From NCBI RefSeq assembly GCF_022627575.1, contig NZ_JADEYQ010000003.1, forward strand, positions 62,001 to 126,000: a stretch of 64,000 nucleotides of DNA, in the 5' to 3' direction. This DNA is from Sphingobacterium rhinopitheci (GTDB lineage: Bacteria; Bacteroidota; Bacteroidia; Sphingobacteriales; Sphingobacteriaceae). Below, piece after piece: positions 8,778 to 18,313 of the stretch; the stretch's first letter is position 1, and every line of letters begins with the position of its first letter. The notes under the pieces are model-generated. The model was not told where the DNA came from. It was given only the letters and a program-made list of their open reading frames with translations, and did no database searches. The position numbers and the translations under genes are program-made.

Positions 8778-10346
8778 ATGAGACTACCTTTATCAAGGAT
8801 TTTATTTATTATCCTCATATCTACAGTAACTATATTTAATTCTTGTAAAAAGAATACTCCTACTCCAGAAATAGATCCGTATGCAATTGATAAGTCGCAG
8901 ACTTATTTATCCAACAATTATGAAAATAACTTAAGAGATTCAATATGGTATTATTACAAAATATTATCATTGTGGCAAGAAGTTATTCCACCCACTAATA
9001 CGGCAGAACTAACTAAGCTGGACGAATTAGGCTACATCCGTAATAATTATACGCAGTATTTTAATACTGGAGATGATGTATTAGAATATCTCAAAAGTTT
9101 GACAAAAAATAGATATCCAAATCGTACTCCAGAGTCAAATTATGATTGGTATAGCTTTCTTGACAGAGGTGGTTCTGTAAGTTCTGGTATCCAAGAAAAT
9201 GCTACTTCTGGATTAGGTATGTCTGTTTTTTATTTACAATCAGAAACTAGTGGTACGAATGCTGATTTATACATCAAATATATAGAGACAAATTCATCTG
9301 CATTTGACGCTGGACTCCAAAGAGGAGACCAGATAATTAGTATTAATAATGACACAAAGTTAGATTATGATTACCAAAAATCTATGGACTTCGTTCCATT
9401 AAATGGTTACTTAAATTCCAATTCAATTACTATCAAAGTACGTAAAGCGAACGGAAATATAGATGAAAAGACACTTCGCTATAAAAATTTTACTAGTAGT
9501 CCAATTCTTGCTAGCAAAGTCATACCTCTCAAGTCTAAGAAAGTAGGATACTTTCTTTTTAATTCATTTGCAAGTATTAGATATAGGGGTTCTATTACAT
9601 CATTTTATACTGATATTCAAAATGCTTTTTCAAACTTTGAACAACAAGGAATCAGTGATCTGATTATAGATTTAAGGTACAATGGTGGCGGTGATGTTGA
9701 AACTGCTGAATATTTTGCTAATCTAATTGCTCCCGCGAAAGAAAGCGGTAAACTGATGTATTCGTATACTGTTAATAATACGATTAAAGAATGGGGATGG
9801 CTGAATGAAGGAGATGAATTTGCACCTATCAAATTTCAAAAATCAGGTAGTTTGAATATAAATAGTATATATTTTCTAGTTTCTCCAAATACAGCATCTG
9901 CAAGTGAGCTATTAATTAACTCATTAAAACCTGTTATGCCGACCTACCTAATAGGAACGTATACGGTGAATGACAATAACGTTACGGTTGCAGACAAGAC
10001 TTATGGCAAACCCGTTGGATTTTTCGGTTTACCAGTTGTAAATGATAATCTCGAGTTATATGTTACCTCCTTCAAAATGTATAATAGAAGTGGTGAAGGC
10101 GATTATTTCGACGGATTAACAACACATAACAATGTATGGGAATTTCAAAATTTTGAAGATTTTGGTAATGAAAATGAATCTATGTTAGCATCAGCTTTAA
10201 ACCACATTGAAACAGGTTCATTTACGAGCACTTCTTTAAAAGCGACTTTAAAAAGTAATAGTACAAAAATCAGTAGTAAAGAAATACCAAACACAAAATC
10301 TAGTAACATCAAATCAGGTATGTTTAAGTTTAAAAAGCAAAAATGA
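8778..10346 (+). CDS. S41 family (C-terminal-processing type) peptidase lipoprotein, copy 1
   Basis: This 522-residue lipoprotein has a signal ending at Cys23 (FNSCKKN). A helical N-terminal S41 region is followed by a PDZ-like domain at about residues 148-230 (SSAFDAGLQRGDQIISIN). The S41 catalytic domain contains DLIIDLRYNGGG and NTASASELLIN, whose Ser374 is the likely nucleophile. The CKK signal suggests envelope localisation. It is the last gene of the 7083 operon, 11 bp after the HAD-like gene. A paralogue with the same architecture lies at 43696-45180 on the other strand. The tail after about residue 475 is Ser/Lys-rich and probably disordered. The substrate is unknown. Confidence 0.92.
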   Translation: MRLPLSRILFIILISTVTIFNSCKKNTPTPEIDPYAIDKSQTYLSNNYENNLRDSIWYYYKILSLWQEVIPPTNTAELTKLDELGYIRNNYTQYFNTGDDVLEYLKSLTKNRYPNRTPESNYDWYSFLDRGGSVSSGIQENATSGLGMSVFYLQSETSGTNADLYIKYIETNSSAFDAGLQRGDQIISINNDTKLDYDYQKSMDFVPLNGYLNSNSITIKVRKANGNIDEKTLRYKNFTSSPILASKVIPLKSKKVGYFLFNSFASIRYRGSITSFYTDIQNAFSNFEQQGISDLIIDLRYNGGGDVETAEYFANLIAPAKESGKLMYSYTVNNTIKEWGWLNEGDEFAPIKFQKSGSLNINSIYFLVSPNTASASELLINSLKPVMPTYLIGTYTVNDNNVTVADKTYGKPVGFFGLPVVNDNLELYVTSFKMYNRSGEGDYFDGLTTHNNVWEFQNFEDFGNENESMLASALNHIETGSFTSTSLKATLKSNSTKISSKEIPNTKSSNIKSGMFKFKKQK

Positions 10347-10357
10347 GAATAATTAAT

Positions 10358-10365
10358 TATCTTTG
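10358..10365 (+). promoter_or_regulatory. Promoter -7 box for the LacI-family gene
   Basis: TATCTTTG matches TAnnTTTG and lies 29 bp before the ATG at 10395, just after the S41 gene. The regulator can therefore be transcribed alone. Confidence 0.6.
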
Positions 10366-10394
10366 GTTATCCTTATATAAGTAATTATTTCTGT

Positions 10395-11405
10395 ATGAAT
10401 AAGCCGGGCAAGCCAACTACTATAAAGGAAATAGCCAGAAAGTTGAAAATTTCGCCTTCTACTGTCTCAAGAGCATTAAATGACCATCCTAGCATTGGAT
10501 TAGTAACGACAATGCGTGTAAAAAAGATGGCGGAAGAATTAAACTACGAGCCTAATCAAACGGCAATTTTCTTTAAACAACGGAAGACCTTTACAATAGG
10601 TGTAATTCTTCCTAAATTATCTGAACCTTTTTTTTCTTCTGCGATCAGCGCAATAGAAACAGTCGCTGAAGATAAAAACTACACCGTTCTTCTTGGTCAA
10701 TCATTAGATGATGCCGAAAGAGAATTAAAAATTATTAATACCTTTAAAAAGCATCGCGTTGATGGAATATTAATGTCATTAGGTAAAAATACAAGTGACC
10801 TTAGCTTTATCAACATGCTAGAAAGTGCTGAAATACCTGTTGTATTTTTTGACTGTGTACCCCCAATATCCAATATCAACAAGGTGTATTGTGAATTGAA
10901 TTCAGGAATAGAAGAAGCTATCACAGCATTTATAATCAGAGGGCACAAAAATATAGCACTTATCAATGGTCCTGAAAGATTATTAGCAAGTATGGAAAGA
11001 ACATCTTCTTTCAAAATGATACTTGAAAAAAACGGCCAGAAATATAACGATGATTTCGTTGTCCATACCGATCTAACTGAGGAAGGTAATATTGCTGCTA
11101 TGGAAAAATTATTAAATCAATTTGAACGCCCCTCAGCAGTTGTTTCATTTAATGATTTTGTGACGTTAGATATCATTAAATTGGCACGACAAAAAGGATT
11201 AAACATTGGTCAAGACATACATTTTATAAGCTTCGCTAATTATCCGTTATGGAATTATATGGAGAATCCTCCATTAGGTAGCATAGAACAATATCCTGGG
11301 GAACAGGGGAAAACTGCTGCCGAAATATTATTTCACATATTAGATACTAAAGAAGAGATAGAACCTCGGGAGGTTATTTTTAAATCAAAATTAATACTAA
11401 AATAA
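10395..11405 (+). CDS. LacI-family transcriptional regulator
   Basis: This 336-residue regulator has a LacI helix-turn-helix at about residues 7-30 (TIKEIARKLKISPSTVSRAL, then NDHPSIG), a hinge to about residue 60, and a periplasmic-binding-protein-like effector domain (TIGVILPKLSEPFFSSAI, HRVDGILMSLG, AVVSFNDFV). Families of this type usually sense sugars and bind palindromes with a central CG. No sugar-use genes are next to it, so its target is unclear. A perfect CG-centred palindrome at 43481-43498 is one possible site. It ends before a strong terminator shared with the polysaccharide locus. Confidence 0.93.
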   Translation: MNKPGKPTTIKEIARKLKISPSTVSRALNDHPSIGLVTTMRVKKMAEELNYEPNQTAIFFKQRKTFTIGVILPKLSEPFFSSAISAIETVAEDKNYTVLLGQSLDDAERELKIINTFKKHRVDGILMSLGKNTSDLSFINMLESAEIPVVFFDCVPPISNINKVYCELNSGIEEAITAFIIRGHKNIALINGPERLLASMERTSSFKMILEKNGQKYNDDFVVHTDLTEEGNIAAMEKLLNQFERPSAVVSFNDFVTLDIIKLARQKGLNIGQDIHFISFANYPLWNYMENPPLGSIEQYPGEQGKTAAEILFHILDTKEEIEPREVIFKSKLILK

Positions 11406-11446
11406 AAGGCTATTACCCGCATTGGCATGAAGTAGCTTAATAATAC

Positions 11447-11482
11447 AAAAACGGCAAGTCTATGTGTAGACTTGCCGTTTTT
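11447..11482. terminator. Bidirectional terminator closing the LacI gene and the polysaccharide locus
   Basis: A 16-bp perfect stem pairs 11447-11462 with 11467-11482 around the 4-nt loop TGTG. A-runs and T-runs on opposite sides suit both converging units. Confidence 0.92.
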
Positions 11483-11499
11483 GTAGGAAAAATAAAATA

Positions 11500-13875
11500 C
11501 TAGTTTTTAAAAATCGATTTTATTTTCCCCAATATACCTTCATTTTTTTCTAATTCATAACCATAGGTATAACCATAACCGTAACCATAACCATAACCAT
11601 AACCATAACCTTGAGAATTTTTAGAAATACCATTCAACAAAACTGCCATATTACTTAATTTTTTACTGGTATAAATAGCCTCAATTTCAGGAAGTTGACG
11701 TTTATCCAGTTTTCCTGATCGAATCACAAATATGGTCAAATCTGATACCCTATCAATAATATATGCATCTGCGATAATCTCAACAGGAACACTATCAATA
11801 ACTATATAATCATATTTTCCTCTCAATTCAGTTATTAACTCGTCCAAGCGATTCGTTATTAAAAGCTCTACAGGATTGGGCGCTATCATACCAATAGGTA
11901 TAATATCTATATTTTCACCAATATCAGTTTTATAGATTATCTCATCTAAGGAGACTTTGTGATTTGCCAAATAATGACTAATCCCCTTATTAACAACAAC
12001 CTTAGATCTATTGGAAAGCGTACCTTTACGTAAATCTAAATCTATCATTAATACAGATTTATTTAGATATGATAAAGTCGCTGACAAATTTAAAGCATTA
12101 AATGTTTTACCCGCACCAATATTAGAAGAAGTTATAGAGATAACCTGCGGAGGAATATTATTTAATGCCATAAAACTAATATTAGTTCTAAGAATCCTAA
12201 AAGCCTCTGTTAATTGATCTCTTCCATGTGCAGATACAGAGACCGAACTTCCTGTCTTCTTTGAAAGTCCCAATTGCAAAGGAATATCTCCTAAATAAGG
12301 GATAGTCAACTCCTTTAAAAGATCACCTCTACTACGAACCTTAGTATCAACAATTAACCTAATTAATAAGATTACAATAGGTAACAATAATCCTATAACC
12401 AGCCCTAAGCCGACTTTCGTAATCTTATCTGGAGCAATTGGACTACTCACACCAGTAGCTGGATCAATAATCTTAATATTATCATCACTCATTGCTTGAT
12501 TGAGGGAATTCTCTTCTCTTTTATTCAACAAAAATAAATACAGATTCTCTTTAACTTTCTGTTGCCTTTCTACAGATAGGACAATTCGTTCCTTAGCAGG
12601 TACTTTAATAGCTTTATTTTTAGCTAGATCTTCTACTTTACGAATGGAATTTATTTTTATGCGAAGTCCTTTAATATTATTTTCTAAAGTACGTATTAAA
12701 TTTTCCTGCATAACTAATAAACTAGCATCCAAATCTATAATAACGGGATTTGAGGAATTAGTATTTCCTAATAATCTATTCCTTTTCAAAAATACAGTAT
12801 TATATTCGGTAATTAAGCTTTCCAAATTAGGTTCGACCAATCCGGTATTACTAGGTATTAAGCTCACATCCTTGATAGATTTAGCAATATACTGCTGCAT
12901 CAATTCCATTAAAGCTAAAGTAGATTCTAATTCATCAGCTTGACTTTCGTAACGATTCATTTCGCCAATAGCTATTCCCCCAACAGAACGAATATCTTGT
13001 CCTTTATTAGAGGTCTTAAAATTCTGTAATTCTTCCTCTACACCAGAAAGTTCTCTTTCAATTATATTAATCCTTTCACGGATAAAATCAGCCGTATTTT
13101 TACCAATACTATTTTTATCCTGTAACGAAAATTCATTATAAATCTGAATCAAATCATTCAATATTGCAGCTGCTCTCTTAGGGGATGAATCTTCCATTGA
13201 AATTTGTAGTAAAAACGCATCATCACCCATTTGTAGAATAGTCAAATTACCTAAAAAATATCCTACTAAACTTTCAGTAGTAGATTTTTTAATTTTCACA
13301 AAACTAGCTTTAGACGGATTAATAGTGTTTGTATTTGAGACAAACTTTAATCTGCCAACTGGGGTGGTTACATCATTATTAAGCAAGCAAATTATTTCTT
13401 TTGAATTAGAGTCTCCATTAAAATTTGAAACCTTTATTTTATTTTCACCTATAATTTCTACATCCAATGAAAAACTCTCATCTGAATATGTACTATCTAA
13501 CTCTAACAAGACTGGGGAATCTGTATATAACTCTACATCTCGTAAACCTTTCTTTTGGGTATAACTAATTGACGCAGAAGCACGCTCAATCGTTTTCCGC
13601 ATTAATTGCTTTGATTTCAATTGTAAAATCTCATTTGCAATATTTACCATATTTATAGATGACCCTGCTCTCGTAATAGAAGTACTACGTGTATTTGACG
13701 GTGACTTTATCATCACTGTCTGGGATTGTCTAAATATATAATTGGATGTACTATAATCATAGTAAAATATGCTGACAAAAATTATCAGAGATAATACAAT
13801 CCATTTCCAATGAAATAAAATATACTTGATTAGATCAAGAACATTTATTGATTTACTTTCATTTTTACTGTCCAT
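11500..13875 (-). CDS. Wzc-type polysaccharide co-polymerase with bacterial tyrosine kinase domain
   Basis: This 791-residue inner-membrane protein controls chain length and export of surface polysaccharide. One membrane segment lies at about residues 22-40. A long Wzz-like periplasmic coiled-coil region and a second membrane segment near 490-512 follow. The cytoplasmic BY-kinase domain has Walker A SSNIGAGKT, Walker A' LMIDLDLRKG and Walker B YIVIDSVPV. The C-terminal tyrosine cluster is unusual: nine Tyr alternate with Gly in one uninterrupted tract, encoded by 11557-11610. BY-kinases normally carry a looser Tyr cluster that is autophosphorylated. It is the last gene of the locus, 2 bp after the Wza-like gene. 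Confidence 0.93.
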   Translation of the reverse strand: MDSKNESKSINVLDLIKYILFHWKWIVLSLIIFVSIFYYDYSTSNYIFRQSQTVMIKSPSNTRSTSITRAGSSINMVNIANEILQLKSKQLMRKTIERASASISYTQKKGLRDVELYTDSPVLLELDSTYSDESFSLDVEIIGENKIKVSNFNGDSNSKEIICLLNNDVTTPVGRLKFVSNTNTINPSKASFVKIKKSTTESLVGYFLGNLTILQMGDDAFLLQISMEDSSPKRAAAILNDLIQIYNEFSLQDKNSIGKNTADFIRERINIIERELSGVEEELQNFKTSNKGQDIRSVGGIAIGEMNRYESQADELESTLALMELMQQYIAKSIKDVSLIPSNTGLVEPNLESLITEYNTVFLKRNRLLGNTNSSNPVIIDLDASLLVMQENLIRTLENNIKGLRIKINSIRKVEDLAKNKAIKVPAKERIVLSVERQQKVKENLYLFLLNKREENSLNQAMSDDNIKIIDPATGVSSPIAPDKITKVGLGLVIGLLLPIVILLIRLIVDTKVRSRGDLLKELTIPYLGDIPLQLGLSKKTGSSVSVSAHGRDQLTEAFRILRTNISFMALNNIPPQVISITSSNIGAGKTFNALNLSATLSYLNKSVLMIDLDLRKGTLSNRSKVVVNKGISHYLANHKVSLDEIIYKTDIGENIDIIPIGMIAPNPVELLITNRLDELITELRGKYDYIVIDSVPVEIIADAYIIDRVSDLTIFVIRSGKLDKRQLPEIEAIYTSKKLSNMAVLLNGISKNSQGYGYGYGYGYGYGYTYGYELEKNEGILGKIKSIFKN
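11557..11610 (-). repeat. Hexamer microsatellite encoding the (GY)n tail of the Wzc-like kinase
   Basis: Nine tandem 6-bp units, mostly GGTTAT on the coding strand, encode seven GY units, one TY and a final GY. Unit changes in multiples of 6 bp would keep the frame and change the number of phosphorylatable tyrosines. Confidence 0.9.
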
Positions 13876-13877
13876 TG

Positions 13878-14672
13878 TTATCTTTTAATTAAAGCTATAC
13901 TTGTAATTGTCATAGAAATTACGCCTAAAAATATACCCATAACCTGCCATAGAGACTGTGTCCCTGGTGATATTAATTTATTTTTTTGAGGTACATATAC
14001 GATATCATTTTGCAGAAGATGATATCCTTCTGTGTTAAACATATCATACTCTTCCATATTTACGATTAGTAACTTTCTTTCACCATTCTGTTCTCGAATT
14101 ACCTTAACTTTAGTAGCATCAGCATGTAAATTTAAACCTCCTGCCTGAACAATAGCTTCTAATAATGTTATCTTACCATCTGTTACATTTAAAACAGAAT
14201 TCTCAACAGTCCCCATAGTCATGATTTTAAAATTCAAAAGATTCACTTTTACGAGAGGATCTTCTATATAATTATTATCTTTTATCATTTTTGAAATAAG
14301 TTCTTTTATTTCTTCCATTGATAAACTTGATACTTTAATTTTACCAAAAACAGGAAAATCAATATTTCCATCACTATCGACCAAATAACCATTTTCAAAA
14401 GAGTTTTCAGCGTTAACACCTTTAACAATTTCAGATTCTAGTGTTAAAGAATATCCCCCCAACTCTGTGTTAAAAGGAGCGGCTAACTCTCTATCTTTTG
14501 AATAAATCTTTATTGATAAGCGATCATTGGGTTGAATCTTTAATGCTTCGGAAACCTTAATATTATATAAAGAATCTGGGGTCATATTTTTTACATATTG
14601 AACTTTTTGCATCAGACATGATGAAAAAAAGAATGGCCCTAATAAAATTAAAAAAAGTAATATCCTATTCAT
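13878..14672 (-). CDS. Wza-type polysaccharide export lipoprotein
   Basis: This 264-residue outer-membrane export protein has a lipobox at Cys19 (FFFSSC). The polysaccharide export domain (QPNDRLSIKIYS, about residues 52-63; DSDGNIDFPVFGKIKV, about 98-113) is followed by an SLBB-like domain (TDGKITLLEAIVQAGGL). A C-terminal hydrophobic segment MGIFLGVISMTITSIAL lies where Wza places its outer-membrane helix, though Bacteroidota versions often end in such a helix. It works with the Wzc homologue immediately downstream. The start overlaps the end of the HPr-kinase-like gene by 8 bp, which ties the export pair to the upstream module. Confidence 0.93.
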   Translation of the reverse strand: MNRILLFLILLGPFFFSSCLMQKVQYVKNMTPDSLYNIKVSEALKIQPNDRLSIKIYSKDRELAAPFNTELGGYSLTLESEIVKGVNAENSFENGYLVDSDGNIDFPVFGKIKVSSLSMEEIKELISKMIKDNNYIEDPLVKVNLLNFKIMTMGTVENSVLNVTDGKITLLEAIVQAGGLNLHADATKVKVIREQNGERKLLIVNMEEYDMFNTEGYHLLQNDIVYVPQKNKLISPGTQSLWQVMGIFLGVISMTITSIALIKR

Positions 14673-15579
14673 AACTTGTATTTTTTAACTTAATTCCATT
14701 AAAAGAAATATATGCAGCCTCTGGGCTTACATCACAATCCATCATACCTATCGGCACAACTTCAATTATTGATTCAACTGTATCTACCATATTATTAAAT
14801 ATTGTCTTATTCCATCGAATCGCTGAACAACTAGGTAATAGCATAATCAATGATTCAGTATTTTTCTTTATTTCAAATTTATTTATTTTCGCTTGCTGTA
14901 ACCTGATGAAGCCCCGTAATCGTACTTTCAAATTACGGTAACAAGCCGTCTTCCCACTCCATGGTGTTCCATATATAAAAACCTCATTATTGTCAAAGAT
15001 TCTAATCGCAGGATTATCATCGTTTAATAAATTGAAATCAGTAAAATTTTTAAGCCAAAGTTGGCTATGTGTGCTTTTACCAGTGCCACTTTTCCCTAAA
15101 AAGGCATAAGCTTCCACACTATTCCTTTCGACTACAGAAGCGTGTATCATGATTGTTTTGTAGGCAATTACCGCCTGCCCAAAAGCAACCATTATAAACC
15201 AACCTATCAATGAATAGGAATCCTCTTCCGAACTCCCTAAATAGATACTAGAATACTTAAACTCTTTAGTACTATTCATACATATTTTTGAGGCTTCCAA
15301 ATTGCTCTTCATAGTAGTAATATAATAACTATCACTCTCTTCAAAGCTAAAACCATCTCCCCAAATCGGTGAATTATTAGAAAGAACTTTTAGCTCTCCA
15401 AGCACTTCAGGAATTTTATCAAAGCATATAGATACATATAATATAGGCGCTGTATCTATTTCGTTTTCTTCTATTAAAAAATCTTTAAAACTTGGGATAT
15501 ATTCTTTAAGAGAAAAGTTTGCTGGAACTTTTATAGATAGAATATGATCTGCTATTTTAAAAAAGATATTATGTGTCAT
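14665..15579 (-). CDS. HPr-kinase-like protein (HprK-related / lasso-type tailoring kinase family)
   Basis: This 304-residue protein has P-loop GKSGTGKST at residues 162-170, NDDNP at 186-190 and YGTPWSGK at 203-210, the signature set of HprK-related kinases outside the PTS. Residues 1-140 form a domain seen in this subgroup. Related proteins phosphorylate lasso peptides (paeninodin type) or occur with PqqD-like proteins in HprK-related systems. Here it sits with a PqqD-like protein, a nucleotidyltransferase, an ABC exporter and an S26 peptidase, and overlaps the Wza gene by 8 bp. No PTS gene is nearby. The phospho-acceptor is unknown: a peptide, a lipid or a glycan part are all possible. Confidence 0.85.
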   Translation of the reverse strand: MTHNIFFKIADHILSIKVPANFSLKEYIPSFKDFLIEENEIDTAPILYVSICFDKIPEVLGELKVLSNNSPIWGDGFSFEESDSYYITTMKSNLEASKICMNSTKEFKYSSIYLGSSEEDSYSLIGWFIMVAFGQAVIAYKTIMIHASVVERNSVEAYAFLGKSGTGKSTHSQLWLKNFTDFNLLNDDNPAIRIFDNNEVFIYGTPWSGKTACYRNLKVRLRGFIRLQQAKINKFEIKKNTESLIMLLPSCSAIRWNKTIFNNMVDTVESIIEVVPIGMMDCDVSPEAAYISFNGIKLKNTSYE

Positions 15580-15587
15580 ATATCAAA

Positions 15588-17246
15588 TTAATTCATGTAA
15601 TATTTATGACTACAATAGGCTGCTAAATGCAGGTCATGCGTCACAAATACAAATATTTTATCCTTACTAAGGATTTTCAAACGCTCCATCAATCGTATAG
15701 AAGTATCTTTATCTAATGAAGAAGTAACTTCATCAAAAAGCCATATTGAACTATTTCTTAGGAGTGTTCGTGCAATTGCAATCCGCTGCGCTTGACCTTC
15801 GGATAAACCATAGCCAGATTCACCTACTAATGTATCCAAGCCATCGGGTAGATCATACACAAATTCTGAGCAAGAATTAAATAAAGCGGTATGAATTTTA
15901 TCTTCAGAAATATGCATATCACCTAAAAGCAAATTTTCACGTATTGTAGCGGAGAATAATTTATCCCCCTGCGGAACATACCCAAAACTTGAGCGATACT
16001 TTGGACTCAACTCCACAATATTATGCGCTAAATGAAGCTTTATTTCTCCTTTTTGTGGTTTTATAACAGATAGTAATAATCTTATTAAAGTAGTCTTACC
16101 CCTACCGCTAGCACCTACTATAGCTGTACTCTCTCCTTTGACTAATTTAAGATTAACATCTTCTAATACATTTTTGTCATCATATCTAAAACTCAGATTC
16201 GATATTTCTAACATTTGAAAATCTTCCGTTGCTTGGTGAGGTATTAGAATAATATCCTTGACACTCTCAACTACCTCATGTACACGTTCTAACGAAACAC
16301 GAAAGGAAACAAAGCTTGGCAAGAAACTTAATAAACCCAACATAGGTCCCTGCACCCTACCTACCAATTGTAAGAAAGCAGTCATTGTTCCAAATGATAT
16401 TGTGCCGGCATGGAGACCAACTACGCCCCATACAAAAGTCAATAAAAATCCTCCACTACCTATAACTTTTACAATTGATTGAGAAAGTATAGAAAAGTTC
16501 AAAACATTAGTCTTTAACAGCAAAATATCAGCTTGTGTACTATTCATTTTTGATAATCTTTCATGCTCTATGCCTAGTGTCCGAATTAACATCCGAAATT
16601 TTAAATTTTCATTAATTATATGGCTTAAAGTCCCTTCTTTAGATTTTAAAGATTTATTTAATTCCCTAAATTTCTTATAATACAGCTTAGAGAGTAGTAA
16701 TAATGGTGTAATCACTAATATTATTAAAGCTAATCTTTTATCCATCAGCCACAAAACACTTAGCGATGCTACTAATCTAATAATGGTAAGCGTAAAATTA
16801 GGAAACACCTGAGTGATCATTTGGATAACTTCAGTAACATCCTTTTGCATCCTAAATTGAAGATCACCAGTACTCCATTTTTTGATATAATCCCAACTTC
16901 CATACATCTGCGTTATGCTGATTTCATTCTGTAAATCCCTCAACATCCTCATTTTTCCTATTTCATTACTTTTAGTACTAATCAATTTAAATACTATACC
17001 TATTGCTATCATTGCTATTGACCAATACAAGGAATTCATCATATTTAGTTTTTGCCCTGCTACAGCAAAATCTATTGCGCGCTTCGACCAAATAACAAAC
17101 ATCAATGAACTAGCAATCAGTAACAGCTCGGCGCCATAAAAGAGTATAAAAGATATTTTATAATTCTTTGATAGTTTATAACACCATTTCAACTGATATA
17201 ATAATCCTGAACTAACCAATACGTAATGCTTTAAATCTTTCCACAA
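15588..17246 (-). CDS. ABC transporter, fused membrane and ATPase domains, RiPP-exporter-like
   Basis: This half-transporter of about 550 residues has up to six membrane segments in its first 310 residues. The ATPase domain has Walker A GASGRGKT (about 376-383), signature LSEGQAQR (about 478-485) and Walker B IWLFDEVTSSLD. LSEGQ in place of LSGGQ is a variant I associate with exporters near lasso-peptide and PqqD genes. No peptidase C39 domain is present. The start is uncertain: no ATG occurs early, and TTG codons at 17246 (35-bp overlap with the upstream gene) and 17219 are the candidates. The module context suggests export of a peptide or modified small molecule, but glycan export cannot be excluded. 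Confidence 0.88.
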   Translation of the reverse strand: MWKDLKHYVLVSSGLLYQLKWCYKLSKNYKISFILFYGAELLLIASSLMFVIWSKRAIDFAVAGQKLNMMNSLYWSIAMIAIGIVFKLISTKSNEIGKMRMLRDLQNEISITQMYGSWDYIKKWSTGDLQFRMQKDVTEVIQMITQVFPNFTLTIIRLVASLSVLWLMDKRLALIILVITPLLLLSKLYYKKFRELNKSLKSKEGTLSHIINENLKFRMLIRTLGIEHERLSKMNSTQADILLLKTNVLNFSILSQSIVKVIGSGGFLLTFVWGVVGLHAGTISFGTMTAFLQLVGRVQGPMLGLLSFLPSFVSFRVSLERVHEVVESVKDIILIPHQATEDFQMLEISNLSFRYDDKNVLEDVNLKLVKGESTAIVGASGRGKTTLIRLLLSVIKPQKGEIKLHLAHNIVELSPKYRSSFGYVPQGDKLFSATIRENLLLGDMHISEDKIHTALFNSCSEFVYDLPDGLDTLVGESGYGLSEGQAQRIAIARTLLRNSSIWLFDEVTSSLDKDTSIRLMERLKILSKDKIFVFVTHDLHLAAYCSHKYYMN

Positions 17247-18309
17247 AATGTACTATTGGAAAACTCAAAGCTTCATAAGGAGCTAATAAAAAATAGGTCC
17301 TAAAAGAATATAATAATTTCTTAGATTTGTTTTTCCTTATTATTAAATTGTCACTATTCTTAGTATTAAAGTTTTCATCAAAAAATCCAAAATTACCTGT
17401 TGATAAGATTTCTTCTGCCATCCATTTAGATGTTGTATATGGCTTGATTGCAAAAGGAAGGCTTTTTTCGGGAAGTCCTAAATAATTTACTAATAGATGA
17501 TGTAATACATGAATCCATTTGATAATTCCTATATCTTCATAAATCTTATGAAGCCATTGTTTATCATATTTTGTTTCCAATTTTGCATATAGCACAGCCG
17601 AGTCACAAAATTGCCTAAGCCCAATACCAAATGATAAAAGATGCTTTAGTATATGTAAATTAACCTGCAGAATATTAATATTAGGAGGTAGAATATAATA
17701 TGAATCTACTTTACCTCTATTCTTTAAAAAATCATTCTCTACATTTTTTAATCTATAGCGCGCAAATGGATTAAAAACATCAAAAAGTTTTGTGTGGTGT
17801 TCCACTTCACACTGTTTCCAATAATAATTAGAACTATCTATTGTAGGTTTACTAATAAGAATATTTTGATTACTAAGCGCTTCTTCAACTAGCTTGCTAT
17901 CATTTTCATTATCAAAATACCAATCAATATCACCACATACTCTATGTTTGGGTTCTACATAGTAGCTAGCGACGCCCTGCCCTTTAAGCAAAATCGGTTT
18001 AACGTTTAAGCTATTAAAAAATAACACTTGTTCTTCAATGCAATTATTCATCTTCTTATTCGTTATTTCTATTCTATTAACTTTTACAACCCAAGTCAAT
18101 AGAATGATCCGAGAAGGTAAATTATCTTGAGGTAAATTTTGTATACCATCATAAACTATTCCTTCCACAGTCTGCGCTACCGCAATATTGTATAACAAAT
18201 TCCACTCTGTGTCCGTAAGAGGAAAACACATAAGATTATCAACGGGAGTACCCCATAATCCTGATCTTAATAAAGTAAAAAATGCTGTTACAACATTACT
18301 ATCTAACAT
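17212..18309 (-). CDS. Nucleotidyltransferase-fold protein (NTP_transf_5, PF14907-like)
   Basis: This 365-residue protein has LLKGQGVASYY (residues 107-117) and CGDIDWYF (125-132). These place Gly and two Asp residues as in minimal nucleotidyltransferases of the PF14907 group. The rest is helical and matches that family's pattern of a long C-terminal half. Members occur in lasso-peptide clusters (for example beside the kinase in paeninodin-type clusters) and near polysaccharide genes; their substrate is mostly unknown. It starts 4 bp after the PqqD-like gene and overlaps the ABC gene, so it belongs to the same operon. Its role here could be nucleotidyl transfer to a peptide or carrier. Confidence 0.85.
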   Translation of the reverse strand: MLDSNVVTAFFTLLRSGLWGTPVDNLMCFPLTDTEWNLLYNIAVAQTVEGIVYDGIQNLPQDNLPSRIILLTWVVKVNRIEITNKKMNNCIEEQVLFFNSLNVKPILLKGQGVASYYVEPKHRVCGDIDWYFDNENDSKLVEEALSNQNILISKPTIDSSNYYWKQCEVEHHTKLFDVFNPFARYRLKNVENDFLKNRGKVDSYYILPPNINILQVNLHILKHLLSFGIGLRQFCDSAVLYAKLETKYDKQWLHKIYEDIGIIKWIHVLHHLLVNYLGLPEKSLPFAIKPYTTSKWMAEEILSTGNFGFFDENFNTKNSDNLIIRKNKSKKLLYSFRTYFLLAPYEALSFPIVHFVERFKALRIG

Positions 18310-18313
18310 ATAA

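Noticed and set aside
11557..11610. Hexamer repeats considered as a CRISPR or other repeat array
   Set aside because: The units are 6 bp, uninterrupted and in frame inside a kinase gene, so it is a coding microsatellite.
12500..12943. Open frame of 147 codons on the plus strand
   Set aside because: It is antisense to the Wzc-like gene, without a promoter box or recognisable motif.
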